From: Streptomyces vilmorinianum
Lineage (GTDB): Bacteria > Actinomycetota > Actinomycetes > Streptomycetales > Streptomycetaceae
Length of the DNA stretch: 64,000 nt
Direction: 5' to 3'
Assembly (NCBI RefSeq): GCF_005517195.1
Contig: NZ_CP040244.1
Coordinates: 496,001-560,000 of the forward strand
Shown here: piece by piece, positions 28,941 to 37,154 of the stretch
Numbering within the stretch: the first letter of the stretch is position 1
How the letters are laid out: each line of letters begins with the position of its first letter
Made by a program: the position numbers and the translations under genes
Notes under the pieces: generated by a model
Told to the model about the DNA's origin: nothing
The model's database searches: none
What the model saw: only the letters and a program-made list of their open reading frames with translations

Positions 28941-31847
28941 TCACGACGACGACGTGTCCAGGACGAGCCGGTCACCGAAGGCGGCGCGGCCGAGGATCTT
29001 CCGCTGGGCGACATTGACGACGCGCACAGTCAGGCCAGGGACTCCATGGAGCGGGGACAGGTCGAGGCGGTCGTCCTCGAGCCGAGGCATGTCCAGCGTC
29101 AGTTCCCTCAGCCGTGGAATCCGGGTCACCGCCTCCAGGATCGGCAGGCCCGTCGGCATGAGGACCAGACTCATGTGCTCCAGCGCGTCCAGGCCGGCGA
29201 GAGCACCGAGGTTCGTCAGGTGCACGCAGGACTGCACGGTCAGGCGGCGAAGGCTCCCCACGTTCAGGGCCGACAAGACGTCGAGGTCGGTCAGGAGCTT
29301 GTTCGTGGCGAGGGCCAGGCGGTCGAGTGGGCGTCGCCCCAGTCCCTCGACGAGTTCGGCGGGCGAGAGGTCGCCGATGACGAAGACCCGGGTCTGGGGA
29401 AGGTGGCCCACATGGCGCAGCTCCTCCCTGCCCTCCACGACAAGCGTCGCCTCCGGCGCCAGATGGGGGAGAACCCGGTGCGCGAACGCCTCTGTGGGGA
29501 ACCGCTCCCAATACGGGGAGATGTTCCCGGCCCAACCCGCTCGTGCCGCGGCTTCCGCATAGGGAAGGGCCTCCTGCCCGCCGATCGAGCAGATCAGGTC
29601 GGTCACCCGGTTCGAGGAGTCCCTGGAGAGCCCGCCCAGTTCCGGCAGCAGCGGCAGTACGTAGGCGCCCAGGCGTGCCAGCTGGTGCACCTGCGGCCGG
29701 CTCATCGGCGGGATCACCGAGGAGACCGCCTTGCGTACCCGGCCGTGCAGGACTTCCGACAGCCATGCCGCGTGCTGGGCGCAGAGGGCCGCCAGGACGT
29801 AGAGGGTCGTCTTGAGGTCCCGCTTCCGGGTCGCGGAGCCCGCCGCGAGCAACCCCTCGACCAGGACCGGCAGTTCGCGCCGCGAACAGTGGCCCGCGGC
29901 CAGCAGCAGCACGTCGTGCCACTGCTGCTCTTGGGCGTGGCGCAGGAGTTCGGCGAGGAGGTCGTCCTCGACGAACTCCTTGGCGGCGAGGAAGTCCTGG
30001 AAGGTGCGGTGCGCGAACTGGAAGACGTCGTCCGTGCGTTCCTGGAGGAGGCCGCTGCGGTTCAGAAGGTGGGTGAGGATCTCCTCCGGCGTTCCCTGGG
30101 CCTGGACCCTCGGCATCCCCGGCAGCGCGCGGTTCAGCTGGTGCAGCGCCTGCTCGCGGGTGAACTCGGTCTGACCGCCGCGGACCAGCCAGGCCGCCAG
30201 GCGCTGGAGGAGCTGCTGGTGCTCCTCGACCGACATGCGTATGCCGTCGGGGGCGTCGATGCGACGCCGCTTGTCGCGGTCGCCGAGCAGCAGCTGGAGG
30301 GCCGACTCGTACAGTGCCCAGCGGGTCTCGGGCAGGAAGCCGTCCCGTAACCGGTGAAGCGCGCAGATCACCGCGCACAGCAGCGGGGTGCGGGCGAGGT
30401 CGGACAGGGGCGGGTTGTGGTCGAACTGCTGGAGCAGATCGCGTTCGAGGGCGTCCAGGCCCGCGTCGTCGCCGTCGAGGCGGGCGGCCGCGTGCCAGGC
30501 GCTGACGAAGGCCTGGATGTCCTGGTCCCGCATGGGCAGGAGGGTCAGTTCCTCAAAGTTCTCGGAGGCCAGCCAGTCCGGCTCGACGGCGAGCGGCCGT
30601 ACGGTCGCCACGCAGCGGGTACGGGGATAGCGGGCCAGGAGTGCGGACAGCCAGGCGTGGGCGGCCTCGCGCTCCTCGTACGGGACCTCGTCGAGGCCGT
30701 CGACGAGGAGCAGCGCCCGGCCCGCGGACAGGACGCGTCCCGCCCACCCCTCGGGCGCGCTGTCGATCACGAGACCGGCGGCGGCGGGGAGCTCGGCGGG
30801 GGACGGGAAGCCGGAGCCCCTGGCGCGCAGGCTGCGCAGGGGGACCACGAAGGGGACGAGCCCGTTCAGCTCGGCGAGCCGCGCCCCGAGCGTGCCCGCG
30901 GCGGCGTGCGCGGCCAGCCACCAGACGAGGGTCGTCTTGCCGGCGCCGGCGTCGCCACGGAGGAGGACGCGGGGTCGGGCGGCGAGGAGCTCGTCGATGC
31001 GGTGCGGGACGTGCTGCGAGTCGCCGGGATCCTTCGACGCGGCCTCCAGGGAGAGGTAGGCGGTGTCCAGGTCCCACTCGGAGGCGCGTTTGCCGAGCTC
31101 GTCGAGGCCGAAGATCTTGGTACGGCGGTAGGCGGCGCCGAGGGCTTCGGCGTACTCCTCCTCGTACCGCGCGTCGACGGGGTGATTCCCGGTGACGCGG
31201 TGCAGGTCGGCGACGGCGGGCAGGGGCGCGATGGCCTTGGCGTGCCAGAGACGGAAGTCGTCGTCGGCCATGATCGCGCGCAGCGGGACGCATTCGAGCC
31301 TGCGGTGGCCACGCCCCGCGGGAACGCTGCGGACGATGCCGATGAGCCCGTCTCCGGCGAAGACGGGCGCGCCGGAGAGTCCGGCGAGCGGGGAGAGGCC
31401 GTCCTCGCGCTCGGCGGCAGGCGGCCGGTCCAGCTCCATGACCATGGTGCGGCGCAGCAGCCCGGCCATCGGCAGGACCGTGCCGGTGTACTGGTCGAGG
31501 TCGAGCCTGCGGCCCTCGTCGTAGCGCTGGATCCGGGGGAAGCCGATGACCTCGCAACCGGGCAGAGGACGGTCGGTGGCGACCGTGCTCAGCCGGGTCT
31601 GGAAGGGGAGAAGGAGGCCGGTGGCCTCGCCGTGCAGGACGGCGGCGTCGAGTCGTTCGTCCGCCCAGATCACCCGGAGGAGCAGCGGTTCGGCCCGGTG
31701 GGGCAGGGCGATCCGGGCGGTGCGGGCGGTGCCCAGGATGTGGGCGCTGGTCAGGACGGTGTGGTGGCCGATGAGGACGCCGGTGCCCTGCTGCTGGGCC
31801 AGGACGGCGACCACGGTACGGGCGGGTGAGGAGGCCCAGCCGCTCAT
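28941..31847 (-). CDS. trypsin-like protease / NACHT ATPase / leucine-rich repeat fusion (STAND, NLR-like)
   Basis: 968 residues from the ATG at 31847, which overlaps the trypco2 stop as ATGA. The N-terminal trypsin-like domain has a full triad: His36 (VLTSAH), Asp67 (RLDAAVL) and Ser158 (GLSGAP). There is no signal peptide, so it is cytoplasmic. A linker with FGLDELGKRASEWDLDTAYLSLEA leads to the NACHT ATPase, with Walker A GDAGAGKTT at 298-306 and Walker B LLLVDGLDE at 379-387. The winged-helix segment VFQFAHRTFQDFLAAKEF follows. The C-terminal 200 residues are leucine-rich (LDVLSALNVGSLRRLTVQSC, LGALAGLDALEHMSL). By analogy to STAND proteins, LRRs would sense, NACHT oligomerise and the protease act as effector. 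Target unknown. Confidence 0.93.
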   Translation of the reverse strand: MSGWASSPARTVVAVLAQQQGTGVLIGHHTVLTSAHILGTARTARIALPHRAEPLLLRVIWADERLDAAVLHGEATGLLLPFQTRLSTVATDRPLPGCEVIGFPRIQRYDEGRRLDLDQYTGTVLPMAGLLRRTMVMELDRPPAAEREDGLSPLAGLSGAPVFAGDGLIGIVRSVPAGRGHRRLECVPLRAIMADDDFRLWHAKAIAPLPAVADLHRVTGNHPVDARYEEEYAEALGAAYRRTKIFGLDELGKRASEWDLDTAYLSLEAASKDPGDSQHVPHRIDELLAARPRVLLRGDAGAGKTTLVWWLAAHAAAGTLGARLAELNGLVPFVVPLRSLRARGSGFPSPAELPAAAGLVIDSAPEGWAGRVLSAGRALLLVDGLDEVPYEEREAAHAWLSALLARYPRTRCVATVRPLAVEPDWLASENFEELTLLPMRDQDIQAFVSAWHAAARLDGDDAGLDALERDLLQQFDHNPPLSDLARTPLLCAVICALHRLRDGFLPETRWALYESALQLLLGDRDKRRRIDAPDGIRMSVEEHQQLLQRLAAWLVRGGQTEFTREQALHQLNRALPGMPRVQAQGTPEEILTHLLNRSGLLQERTDDVFQFAHRTFQDFLAAKEFVEDDLLAELLRHAQEQQWHDVLLLAAGHCSRRELPVLVEGLLAAGSATRKRDLKTTLYVLAALCAQHAAWLSEVLHGRVRKAVSSVIPPMSRPQVHQLARLGAYVLPLLPELGGLSRDSSNRVTDLICSIGGQEALPYAEAAARAGWAGNISPYWERFPTEAFAHRVLPHLAPEATLVVEGREELRHVGHLPQTRVFVIGDLSPAELVEGLGRRPLDRLALATNKLLTDLDVLSALNVGSLRRLTVQSCVHLTNLGALAGLDALEHMSLVLMPTGLPILEAVTRIPRLRELTLDMPRLEDDRLDLSPLHGVPGLTVRVVNVAQRKILGRAAFGDRLVLDTSSS

Positions 31848-32173
31848 CGGGGCCCCGTCGCGCCGAAGTCGGAGAGGTCCGCCTCGTCCTCGTTGCCGAC
31901 GAGCCACGCCTGGCCGGTCGCCGCGTTGCGGGGCTTGAGGGTGAAGGAGACCCGATGGGTCTCGCCCCGGGCACGGGAGGCGTCGGCACCGGCCTCGACG
32001 ACCCAGGCCTTGACCTTGGCCCCGCCCTTCACCTCCTTGCGGAGTTCGATCGTGAACTCCATCTCGATGTCGCCCACTTCGAAGGCGACGGGGCGGCCGG
32101 TGGCGCGTGAGGCGGCCTCGATCAGCTGGTCGCGTACGGATTCGACGGCGTCGGCGAGCTCGATGTCGGTCAT
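31844..32173 (-). CDS. Trypco2 (trypsin co-occurring domain 2) family protein
   Basis: 109 residues: ELADAVESVRDQLIEAASRATGRPVAFEVGDIEMEFTIELRKEVKGGAKVKAWVVEAGAD. It is a helix followed by a small beta sheet, ending in HRVSFTLKP. From memory this matches the Trypco2 domain, described as encoded beside trypsin-like proteases in NTP-dependent conflict systems. The stop overlaps the protease-NACHT start (ATGA), so the two proteins should be made together. A TACCTT box 7 nt before the ATG, with no Shine-Dalgarno, suggests a leaderless transcript from its own promoter. It may bind or restrain the protease; that is inference. Confidence 0.87.
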   Translation of the reverse strand: MTDIELADAVESVRDQLIEAASRATGRPVAFEVGDIEMEFTIELRKEVKGGAKVKAWVVEAGADASRARGETHRVSFTLKPRNAATGQAWLVGNEDEADLSDFGATGPR

Positions 32174-32180
32174 GATCGGG

Positions 32181-32210
32181 AAGGTACCGGGGGAGGGCGG
32201 GGGCGGTCAG
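32181..32210 (-). promoter_or_regulatory. apparent internal promoter for trypco2/protease-NACHT
   Basis: On the minus strand CTGACC and TACCTT are separated by 18 nt, and TACCTT ends exactly 7 nt before the trypco2 ATG. The -35 element begins just beyond the stop codon of the upstream NACHT gene. Spacing fits a primary-sigma promoter with a leaderless message. Confidence 0.5.
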
Positions 32211-32211
32211 C

Positions 32212-35200
32212 TCATGTGAGGACTTGGACGGTGGGGGGGAGGTGTTCGGTGCCGGTGACGTCGGCGCCCGGGATGCTGACGCGTGCGAGGTGTTCCAGGC
32301 TTGCCAGGGCCGCGAGATCGTGGGTGTGACTGTGGTGGATGCCGGTGACGACGAGCCTGTGCAGACCGGGGAAGGTCCGGGCCATCAGCGCGAAGGGCGG
32401 GACGAGGCGCTCGGCGCGCAGGTGCAGTGACCGGACCCGGGGCAGTCGGATCGTGTCGGGGCAGCTGCGGAGTGTGGACGCGTCCATGAGCAGGCGCTGC
32501 ATGCGCTCCAGCATGCGGAGCCCGCTCCACTCCTGCTCGCTCAGCGCGTCGAACCCGTAGAAGCTGAGCACAGCCAGTTCCTTCAGGGCGGTCAGGGAGC
32601 CGAGCCCTTCCCGGGGGCGGGAGGCCATGTGGAGAGCCCGCAGCCGATTCTCGACGGGCACGGATTCCAGGGACCAGGACACGTCCGCCGCCACGCTCAG
32701 GCTACCCGCCGTCGCGAGGACGGGGCCCAGCGCCGCCATCCCGTGGTCGGAGAGGCCCACGCGGAGGTCGAGGAACTCGGGGCGGAGCCCCAAGCGGACC
32801 AGTTCGTGGACCTGTGCGTCGGAACTGAGGGTGAAGTCGAGGCCGTCCGGATCGAGCTGGGCGATGATCTCCTCCGCGTACGACCGGGTGTCGAACCGGG
32901 ACCATGCCCACATCAGCTGGGAGCGGATGCCCAGGTCGTCATGGCGGGCGAATCGCGCCAGGTACGGCAGCGCGGCGTCGTCCGTGATGTGGGAGGCGGT
33001 GGTCACGACCATGAGCGCCTCTTCGTCGTGGCGAAGGCCGGGGCCACCCGTCAGGCCGTCCGGGCCCGGCAACAGGTCCAGTACCGCCCTTCCCACCGAG
33101 GCCAGCTCTCGCGCCTCCTCCGCGTCGCGGGGCGGAATCACCTCCGCCGTCCGCGCAAGGATCCGCTCCCGGATCTCCGGCGACACCTCCGTCGCCTCCT
33201 CCAGGGCCGTCGCCGCCACCACCAGGATCCGCAGCTGCGTACGGCGGTCCGGCGCGGCGTCCGCCCGCTTCAGCAACTCGTCGAAGATCTCGGCGCACTC
33301 GCGTGGCCGCGCGTGGCCGACCGCCATGCGGATGACGTCCTCCCACTGGTCGTCGGCCGCGTGGGCGACGAGGACGCCGATGTGCCAGTCGTCGACGAGG
33401 GCCTTCGCCGCCAGGTAGTCCTGGAAGGTGCGGTGCACGAAGTCGACCGTGTCCGCGGTCGGTTCGCGCAGCAGGCCGCTGCGGTGGAGCAGGTGGGTGA
33501 AGACCGCCCCGGGGTCGTACGCCGCCGCCTCCGTGATCGCCGGCACGGCCGACCGTACGACCGACTCGGCGTGCGAACGGTCCATCTGCGTGCGGCCGTT
33601 GAGCGTGAGCCAGTACGCGAGGCGCTGGATCAACCGGATCTGCGGGGCCTCGCCGAGCTCGATCCCGTACGGGGTGCCCATGTCCCGCTCGCGGTCCCGG
33701 CGGGAGAGGAGCATCGACAGGGCGGCGTCGTACAGCGGCTTCCGGCCGCGCGGCAGGAAGCCGCGCCTGCTGCGGTGCAGGGCGCAGATCAGACCGCACA
33801 TCAGGGGGTTGGTGGCGAGCTGGGCGACGTCCGCGGTGGTGCGCAGGGCGTCGAGGAGGGGCTGCTCGTACGGGGCGGCCCCGGGGCCCGCGGCCTGGTG
33901 CCAGCGCCGGACGAAGGTGGTGACCTCGGCGGCGGACATGGGGGAGAGGGTGAGTTCGGTGAAGCCGTCGGAGGAGAGCCAGTCGTCGCGTACGGCGGTG
34001 GGGCGGGAGGTCACCAGCCAGCGGTTCCCGCCTTGCGCGTCGTACGTGTCGTACGTGTCGAGGAGGTCGCGGAGCCAGCGGCGGGCGCGGTCGCGCTCGG
34101 CCTCGGGGATCTCGTCGATACCGTCGACGAGGATCAGGCCGCGCCCGGCGGCGAGGACCCGGTCCGCCCAGCCCTCGGGCGCGGTGAGCGGACAGCCGAC
34201 GGCGGAGAGGAAGCGCTCGGGGGCGGGGAGCCGCTCGCCGTGGCGGGTGAGGGTGCGGAGGGGGAGGACGAAGGGGATCCGGTCGCGCAGGTACGCCATG
34301 CTCGCGTCCTGGCCCTGGCCCTGGCCCTGGCCGTCCTGGTTCTCGTGCTCGGCCGCCGCCGAGATCGTCAGCCACTGCACGAGCGTGGTCTTGCCGGAGC
34401 CGGCGATCCCGCGGAGCAGCACCTTGTCGTGCCGGGCGAGGACCTGGTCGGCGCGGCCGCCCAGCAGGTCGTCGCGGTGGAAGGCCGTCCTCCGGCCGGA
34501 GCCGAGGTCGAGCCATTCGGTGGCCTGGATCGCGGCGGCCTGTTCCGCGAACCATGAGTCCGTCGCCTCCAGCGACAGGTACGCCACGTCCAGCGGCCAC
34601 TTCTCCGGCGCGTCGCGCAGGTCCACCCCGTAGATCGTCAGGCTGCCGTGCTTCTTCGCCAGATACGCCAGGTACCGCCGCTCGAAGGCCGCGTCCCGGG
34701 GGTCACCCCCGTCCACCCTGGGCGTGCGTCGGATCAGCTCGTCGACCTTGGCGATCAGCTCCGCCTGGCCGCGGGTCTGCTCGACCAGCGTGCGGGCCAC
34801 GAAGGTCGAGCGCTGGGTGAAGAAGTTCAGGATGTGCAGGCAGGCCCATTCGACGAGCGAGTCGAGGAAGAGGGCGGAGTCCGTCGACAGGCCGTCGGGC
34901 GCCGGGGCGGCGGCGCGCAGGTGGCGGGCCAGGTCGCGGTGGCCGAGGCGGACGGCCTGGACGTCGTCCATGTCGAGGTCGCCGAGGGCGACGAGCGTGG
35001 CCGCCAGGGTGTCGGTGAGCGCCTCGGTCTCGTCGGCGGGGAAGGGCGGCTCGCCGGGGTCGGTCAGAGAGCGTTCGACGAGGGTGGCGGCCAGTTTGCG
35101 GACGTCCTTGTCCGTCAGGGTGCGCTGTTCGCCGCGGAAGGAGACGAGCCGGGAGAGTCGCACGGGCTTGCGGTCGCCGGTGAGACCGGCGCCTGGGCCG

Positions 35201-35277
35201 TCCTTGACCAGCAGTTTCCGTAACAGCGGGCCGATCGCCGCCGACGCGAGCCGGGTACCGATGAGCGCTGGTTCCAC
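32212..35277 (-). CDS. NACHT ATPase with N-terminal helical domain and leucine-rich C-terminus (STAND, NLR-like)
   Basis: 1021 residues from the GTG at 35277, chosen for GGGGGA five nt upstream and because VEPALIGTRLASAAIGPLLRKLL is the usual start of NACHT N-terminal helical (NNH-type) proteins. No enzymatic effector is fused. The linker LTIYGVDLRDAPEKWPLDVAYLSLEA parallels that of the protease-NACHT. Walker A GIAGSGKTT is at 290-298, Walker B LILVDGIDE at 381-389, sensor-like WLVTSRPTAVRDDW, and FVHRTFQDYLAAKALVDD. The C-terminus has leucine-rich repeats (LRALHMA, LKELAVLSFYG, VRSLHLRAERLV, LHRLVVTGI). A Gln-Gly repeat lies between Walker A and B. Probably a sensor/amplifier paralogue; function unproven. 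Confidence 0.92.
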   Translation of the reverse strand: MEPALIGTRLASAAIGPLLRKLLVKDGPGAGLTGDRKPVRLSRLVSFRGEQRTLTDKDVRKLAATLVERSLTDPGEPPFPADETEALTDTLAATLVALGDLDMDDVQAVRLGHRDLARHLRAAAPAPDGLSTDSALFLDSLVEWACLHILNFFTQRSTFVARTLVEQTRGQAELIAKVDELIRRTPRVDGGDPRDAAFERRYLAYLAKKHGSLTIYGVDLRDAPEKWPLDVAYLSLEATDSWFAEQAAAIQATEWLDLGSGRRTAFHRDDLLGGRADQVLARHDKVLLRGIAGSGKTTLVQWLTISAAAEHENQDGQGQGQGQDASMAYLRDRIPFVLPLRTLTRHGERLPAPERFLSAVGCPLTAPEGWADRVLAAGRGLILVDGIDEIPEAERDRARRWLRDLLDTYDTYDAQGGNRWLVTSRPTAVRDDWLSSDGFTELTLSPMSAAEVTTFVRRWHQAAGPGAAPYEQPLLDALRTTADVAQLATNPLMCGLICALHRSRRGFLPRGRKPLYDAALSMLLSRRDRERDMGTPYGIELGEAPQIRLIQRLAYWLTLNGRTQMDRSHAESVVRSAVPAITEAAAYDPGAVFTHLLHRSGLLREPTADTVDFVHRTFQDYLAAKALVDDWHIGVLVAHAADDQWEDVIRMAVGHARPRECAEIFDELLKRADAAPDRRTQLRILVVAATALEEATEVSPEIRERILARTAEVIPPRDAEEARELASVGRAVLDLLPGPDGLTGGPGLRHDEEALMVVTTASHITDDAALPYLARFARHDDLGIRSQLMWAWSRFDTRSYAEEIIAQLDPDGLDFTLSSDAQVHELVRLGLRPEFLDLRVGLSDHGMAALGPVLATAGSLSVAADVSWSLESVPVENRLRALHMASRPREGLGSLTALKELAVLSFYGFDALSEQEWSGLRMLERMQRLLMDASTLRSCPDTIRLPRVRSLHLRAERLVPPFALMARTFPGLHRLVVTGIHHSHTHDLAALASLEHLARVSIPGADVTGTEHLPPTVQVLT
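34309..34332. repeat. in-frame hexanucleotide repeat (CTGGCC x4) inside the NACHT ATPase gene
   Basis: Four perfect CTGGCC units encode alternating Gln-Gly (QGQGQGQ, around residues 315-323), in the linker between Walker A and Walker B. The six-base unit means copy-number change would lengthen the linker without a frameshift. The paralogous protease-NACHT lacks it. Confidence 0.85.
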
Positions 35278-35640
35278 GTACGTCCCCCGAAGCAAAACGT
35301 GTCCTGCAAGCCGTCCGTCAGCGTAGTCGGGGACGGGAATCGGCGGGGCTCGGTTGCGTGACCCAGGTCCCATTCGGGGTGGGTGCGCCGTGACAAGGCG
35401 CACAGGCGTTTCGGGGCGTACTAACCGGAATAGTGTCGGCGTTTGGTGGCGATTCGGGACGTTCAGGGCTCAACCGCCGGGGCTTTGGTCCCTAGGGGGC
35501 CCGAACCGTACGAGAAGCGGCCTGTCGGTCCGATCCGGGCGGGTCCGACGTGCGGATAAACCGATTCTCTTGTGGCGCTTTGTCCGTTTTCGGGGAGGGG
35601 TGTCCGGGCTCGTCAAGGCCTGAGCGCCTCAGGAGATCGC
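35278..35640. other. intergenic region between the NACHT gene and the M23 peptidase
   Basis: Together with the leader up to 35766 this is 489 bp without a convincing gene. It must carry the minus-strand NACHT promoter and the plus-strand M23 promoter. A TAGTGT box at about 35444 with TTTCGG 16 nt upstream is a weak plus-strand candidate. No tRNA or known riboswitch was recognised. Confidence 0.5.
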
Positions 35641-35675
35641 TACGACGTGATGTCGTAGATGGGGTGTTTTACCCC
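35641..35675 (+). other. two consecutive perfect hairpins in the M23 peptidase leader
   Basis: TACGAC-GTGAT-GTCGTA (35641-35657) and GGGGT-GTTTT-ACCCC (35661-35675) are separated by 3 nt. They lie about 90 nt upstream of the start codon. They could be a structured 5' leader or an upstream transcription stop. Confidence 0.5.
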
Positions 35676-35766
35676 GGATGGGGGTCCGGGTTACCAAGGA
35701 ACAGCACCAAGCAGCCCGGCGCGCCGCTCGCGTCGGGTCCCGTTCTGTCCGGAGGTTTTCCCCCGT

Positions 35767-36498
35767 ATGTCGAAGCGCGTCATGAACCCCGCCGCCCGTG
35801 TCACCGCCGTTGCTCTCGCCGCCGCGGGTCTGGGAGCGTCGCTGGTGGCCGGAGCAGGGTCCGCCTTCGCCGCCGAGGGCAAGGCCGCCCCCATCGCACT
35901 CGGCGCGGCGACCACCACGTCCGCCGCCGTCTCCGCGCAGGCGACCGCCCTGAAGCAGGCCGCCCTGGAGCAGGCCGCCGTGAAGGCCGCCGCCGCGAAG
36001 CAGGCCGCCGCGAAGGCCGCTGCCGTGAAGGCTGCCGCCGCCAAGGCCGCCGCCGCGAAGCAGGCCGCCGCGAAGAAGCCCTCCTGGGTCAAGCCGGTCA
36101 CCAAGTACACCCTGACCGCCAGCTACAACCAGGGCGGCGCCATGTGGACGAACAAGCACTCCGGCCAGGACTTCGCCGTTCCGGTCGGCACCGCGGTCAA
36201 GGCCGCCGGCGCCGGTACGGTCGTGAAGGCCGGCCCGAATGGCGGCGGTGACGGCCCGGCGTACGGCAACGCGATCGTCGTCAAGCACGCCAACGGCAAG
36301 TACTCGCAGTACGCCCACCTGTCGAAGATCAAGGTCTCCGTCGGCCAGAAGGTCGCCGCGGGCCAGACCATCGCGCTGTCCGGCAACACCGGAAACTCCT
36401 CCGGCCCGCACCTGCACTTCGAGATCCGTACGACCCCGAACTACGGCTCCTCGCTCAACCCGGCCGCGTTCCTGCGCACGATGGGCGTCTCCATCTGA
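35767..36498 (+). CDS. secreted M23 family (LytM-type) peptidoglycan endopeptidase
   Basis: 243 residues from the ATG at 35767, 10 nt after GGAGG. The signal peptide ends near AFA-AEG (residue 35). An Ala/Lys/Gln-rich helical spacer (about 55-103, KAAAAKQAAAK repeats) precedes the M23 domain. Zinc ligands are visible: His131 and Asp135 in NKHSGQDFAV, and His217 in HLHFE, with His184 and His215 as catalytic histidines. It should cut peptide cross-links in the wall during growth or spore outgrowth. The long leader with two hairpins suggests post-transcriptional control, as known for other Streptomyces muralytic genes. Confidence 0.95.
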   Translation: MSKRVMNPAARVTAVALAAAGLGASLVAGAGSAFAAEGKAAPIALGAATTTSAAVSAQATALKQAALEQAAVKAAAAKQAAAKAAAVKAAAAKAAAAKQAAAKKPSWVKPVTKYTLTASYNQGGAMWTNKHSGQDFAVPVGTAVKAAGAGTVVKAGPNGGGDGPAYGNAIVVKHANGKYSQYAHLSKIKVSVGQKVAAGQTIALSGNTGNSSGPHLHFEIRTTPNYGSSLNPAAFLRTMGVSI

Positions 36499-36503
36499 CC
36501 GGA

Positions 36504-36550
36504 TGACCCGCTGACCCGCTGACCCGCTGACCCGCTGACCCGCTGACCCG
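36504..36550. repeat. octamer tandem repeat TGACCCGC (five copies plus a partial)
   Basis: Five perfect TGACCCGC units run from 36504 to 36543, followed by TGACCCG. The array fills the gap between the M23 stop and the convergent TetR gene. Each unit contains TGA, so stop codons appear in all three forward frames. Confidence 0.95.
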
Positions 36551-36574
36551 GGGGCCCGGGGACCGGGGAACGCT

Positions 36575-37132
36575 TCACCGCGCGCTGTGCGCCTGGGTGA
36601 GCAGATCGAGGGCGACCTCGAGGACGGCTTCACGCTTCTCCTCGGCGTCGCCCTCGACGTTGTCCATGAAGAACATCCCCGCGTGCAGGGTGAAGATCGC
36701 GCTCACGCAGCGCACTCGGTCGAGCACGGCGAAGTCCGGCTCCTGGATCAGGTCGCTCAGTTCGAGCATCCGCTCCTTGAAGGTCAGGCCGATGCTCAGC
36801 TCGCGGACGGCCGCCTGGTTCTCCTGCATGAAGCGGAACAGCGGGGCCGCGCTGACCAGGGATTCCTGGTAGCGGCGCAGGATCTCCTCCCTGACCTCCA
36901 GCGTGCGCGGCTGCTCCCGCGCCCATGCGATCAGCTCGTCCACGGGCCGGGTGAGGTCCTGGAAGATGCCGATGATGATGTCTTCCTTGGTCTTGAAGTG
37001 GTAGTACAGCGCGGCCTTGGTGACGTCGAGGTGCTCGGCGATCTCGCGCAGCGAGGTCTTCTCGTAACCCTGTGCCGCGAAGAGTTCGAGGGCCACGTCC
37101 TGGATGCGCTGCCGGGTGTTGCCTCTGGCCAT
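36575..37132 (-). CDS. TetR-family repressor of the divergent MFS efflux gene
   Basis: 185 residues from the ATG at 37132, with GGAG about 9 nt upstream; an ATG five codons earlier has no ribosome site. The helix-turn-helix reads RQRIQDVALELFAAQGYEKTSLREIAEHLDVTKAALYYHFKTKEDII. The ligand-binding C-terminus includes FRFMQENQAAVRELSIGL. It is divergent from an EmrB/QacA-type exporter, and a large inverted repeat fills the space between them. Autorepression and drug-responsive control of the pump is the usual arrangement. Confidence 0.94.
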   Translation of the reverse strand: MARGNTRQRIQDVALELFAAQGYEKTSLREIAEHLDVTKAALYYHFKTKEDIIIGIFQDLTRPVDELIAWAREQPRTLEVREEILRRYQESLVSAAPLFRFMQENQAAVRELSIGLTFKERMLELSDLIQEPDFAVLDRVRCVSAIFTLHAGMFFMDNVEGDAEEKREAVLEVALDLLTQAHSAR

Positions 37133-37154
37133 GGTCCGCTCCCACACACTCTTA

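Noticed and set aside
28941..35277. Recent mobile-element origin of the NACHT locus
   Set aside because: No integrase, transposase, direct repeats or tRNA flank it, and codon use looks like that of the host.
35590..35766. Possible ydaO-type c-di-AMP riboswitch before the M23 peptidase
   Set aside because: Two hairpins are present, but the conserved core segments of that riboswitch could not be found.
36504..36550. Octamer array as a CRISPR or attachment site
   Set aside because: The units are 8 bp and contiguous with no spacers, and no cas, integrase or tRNA gene is nearby.
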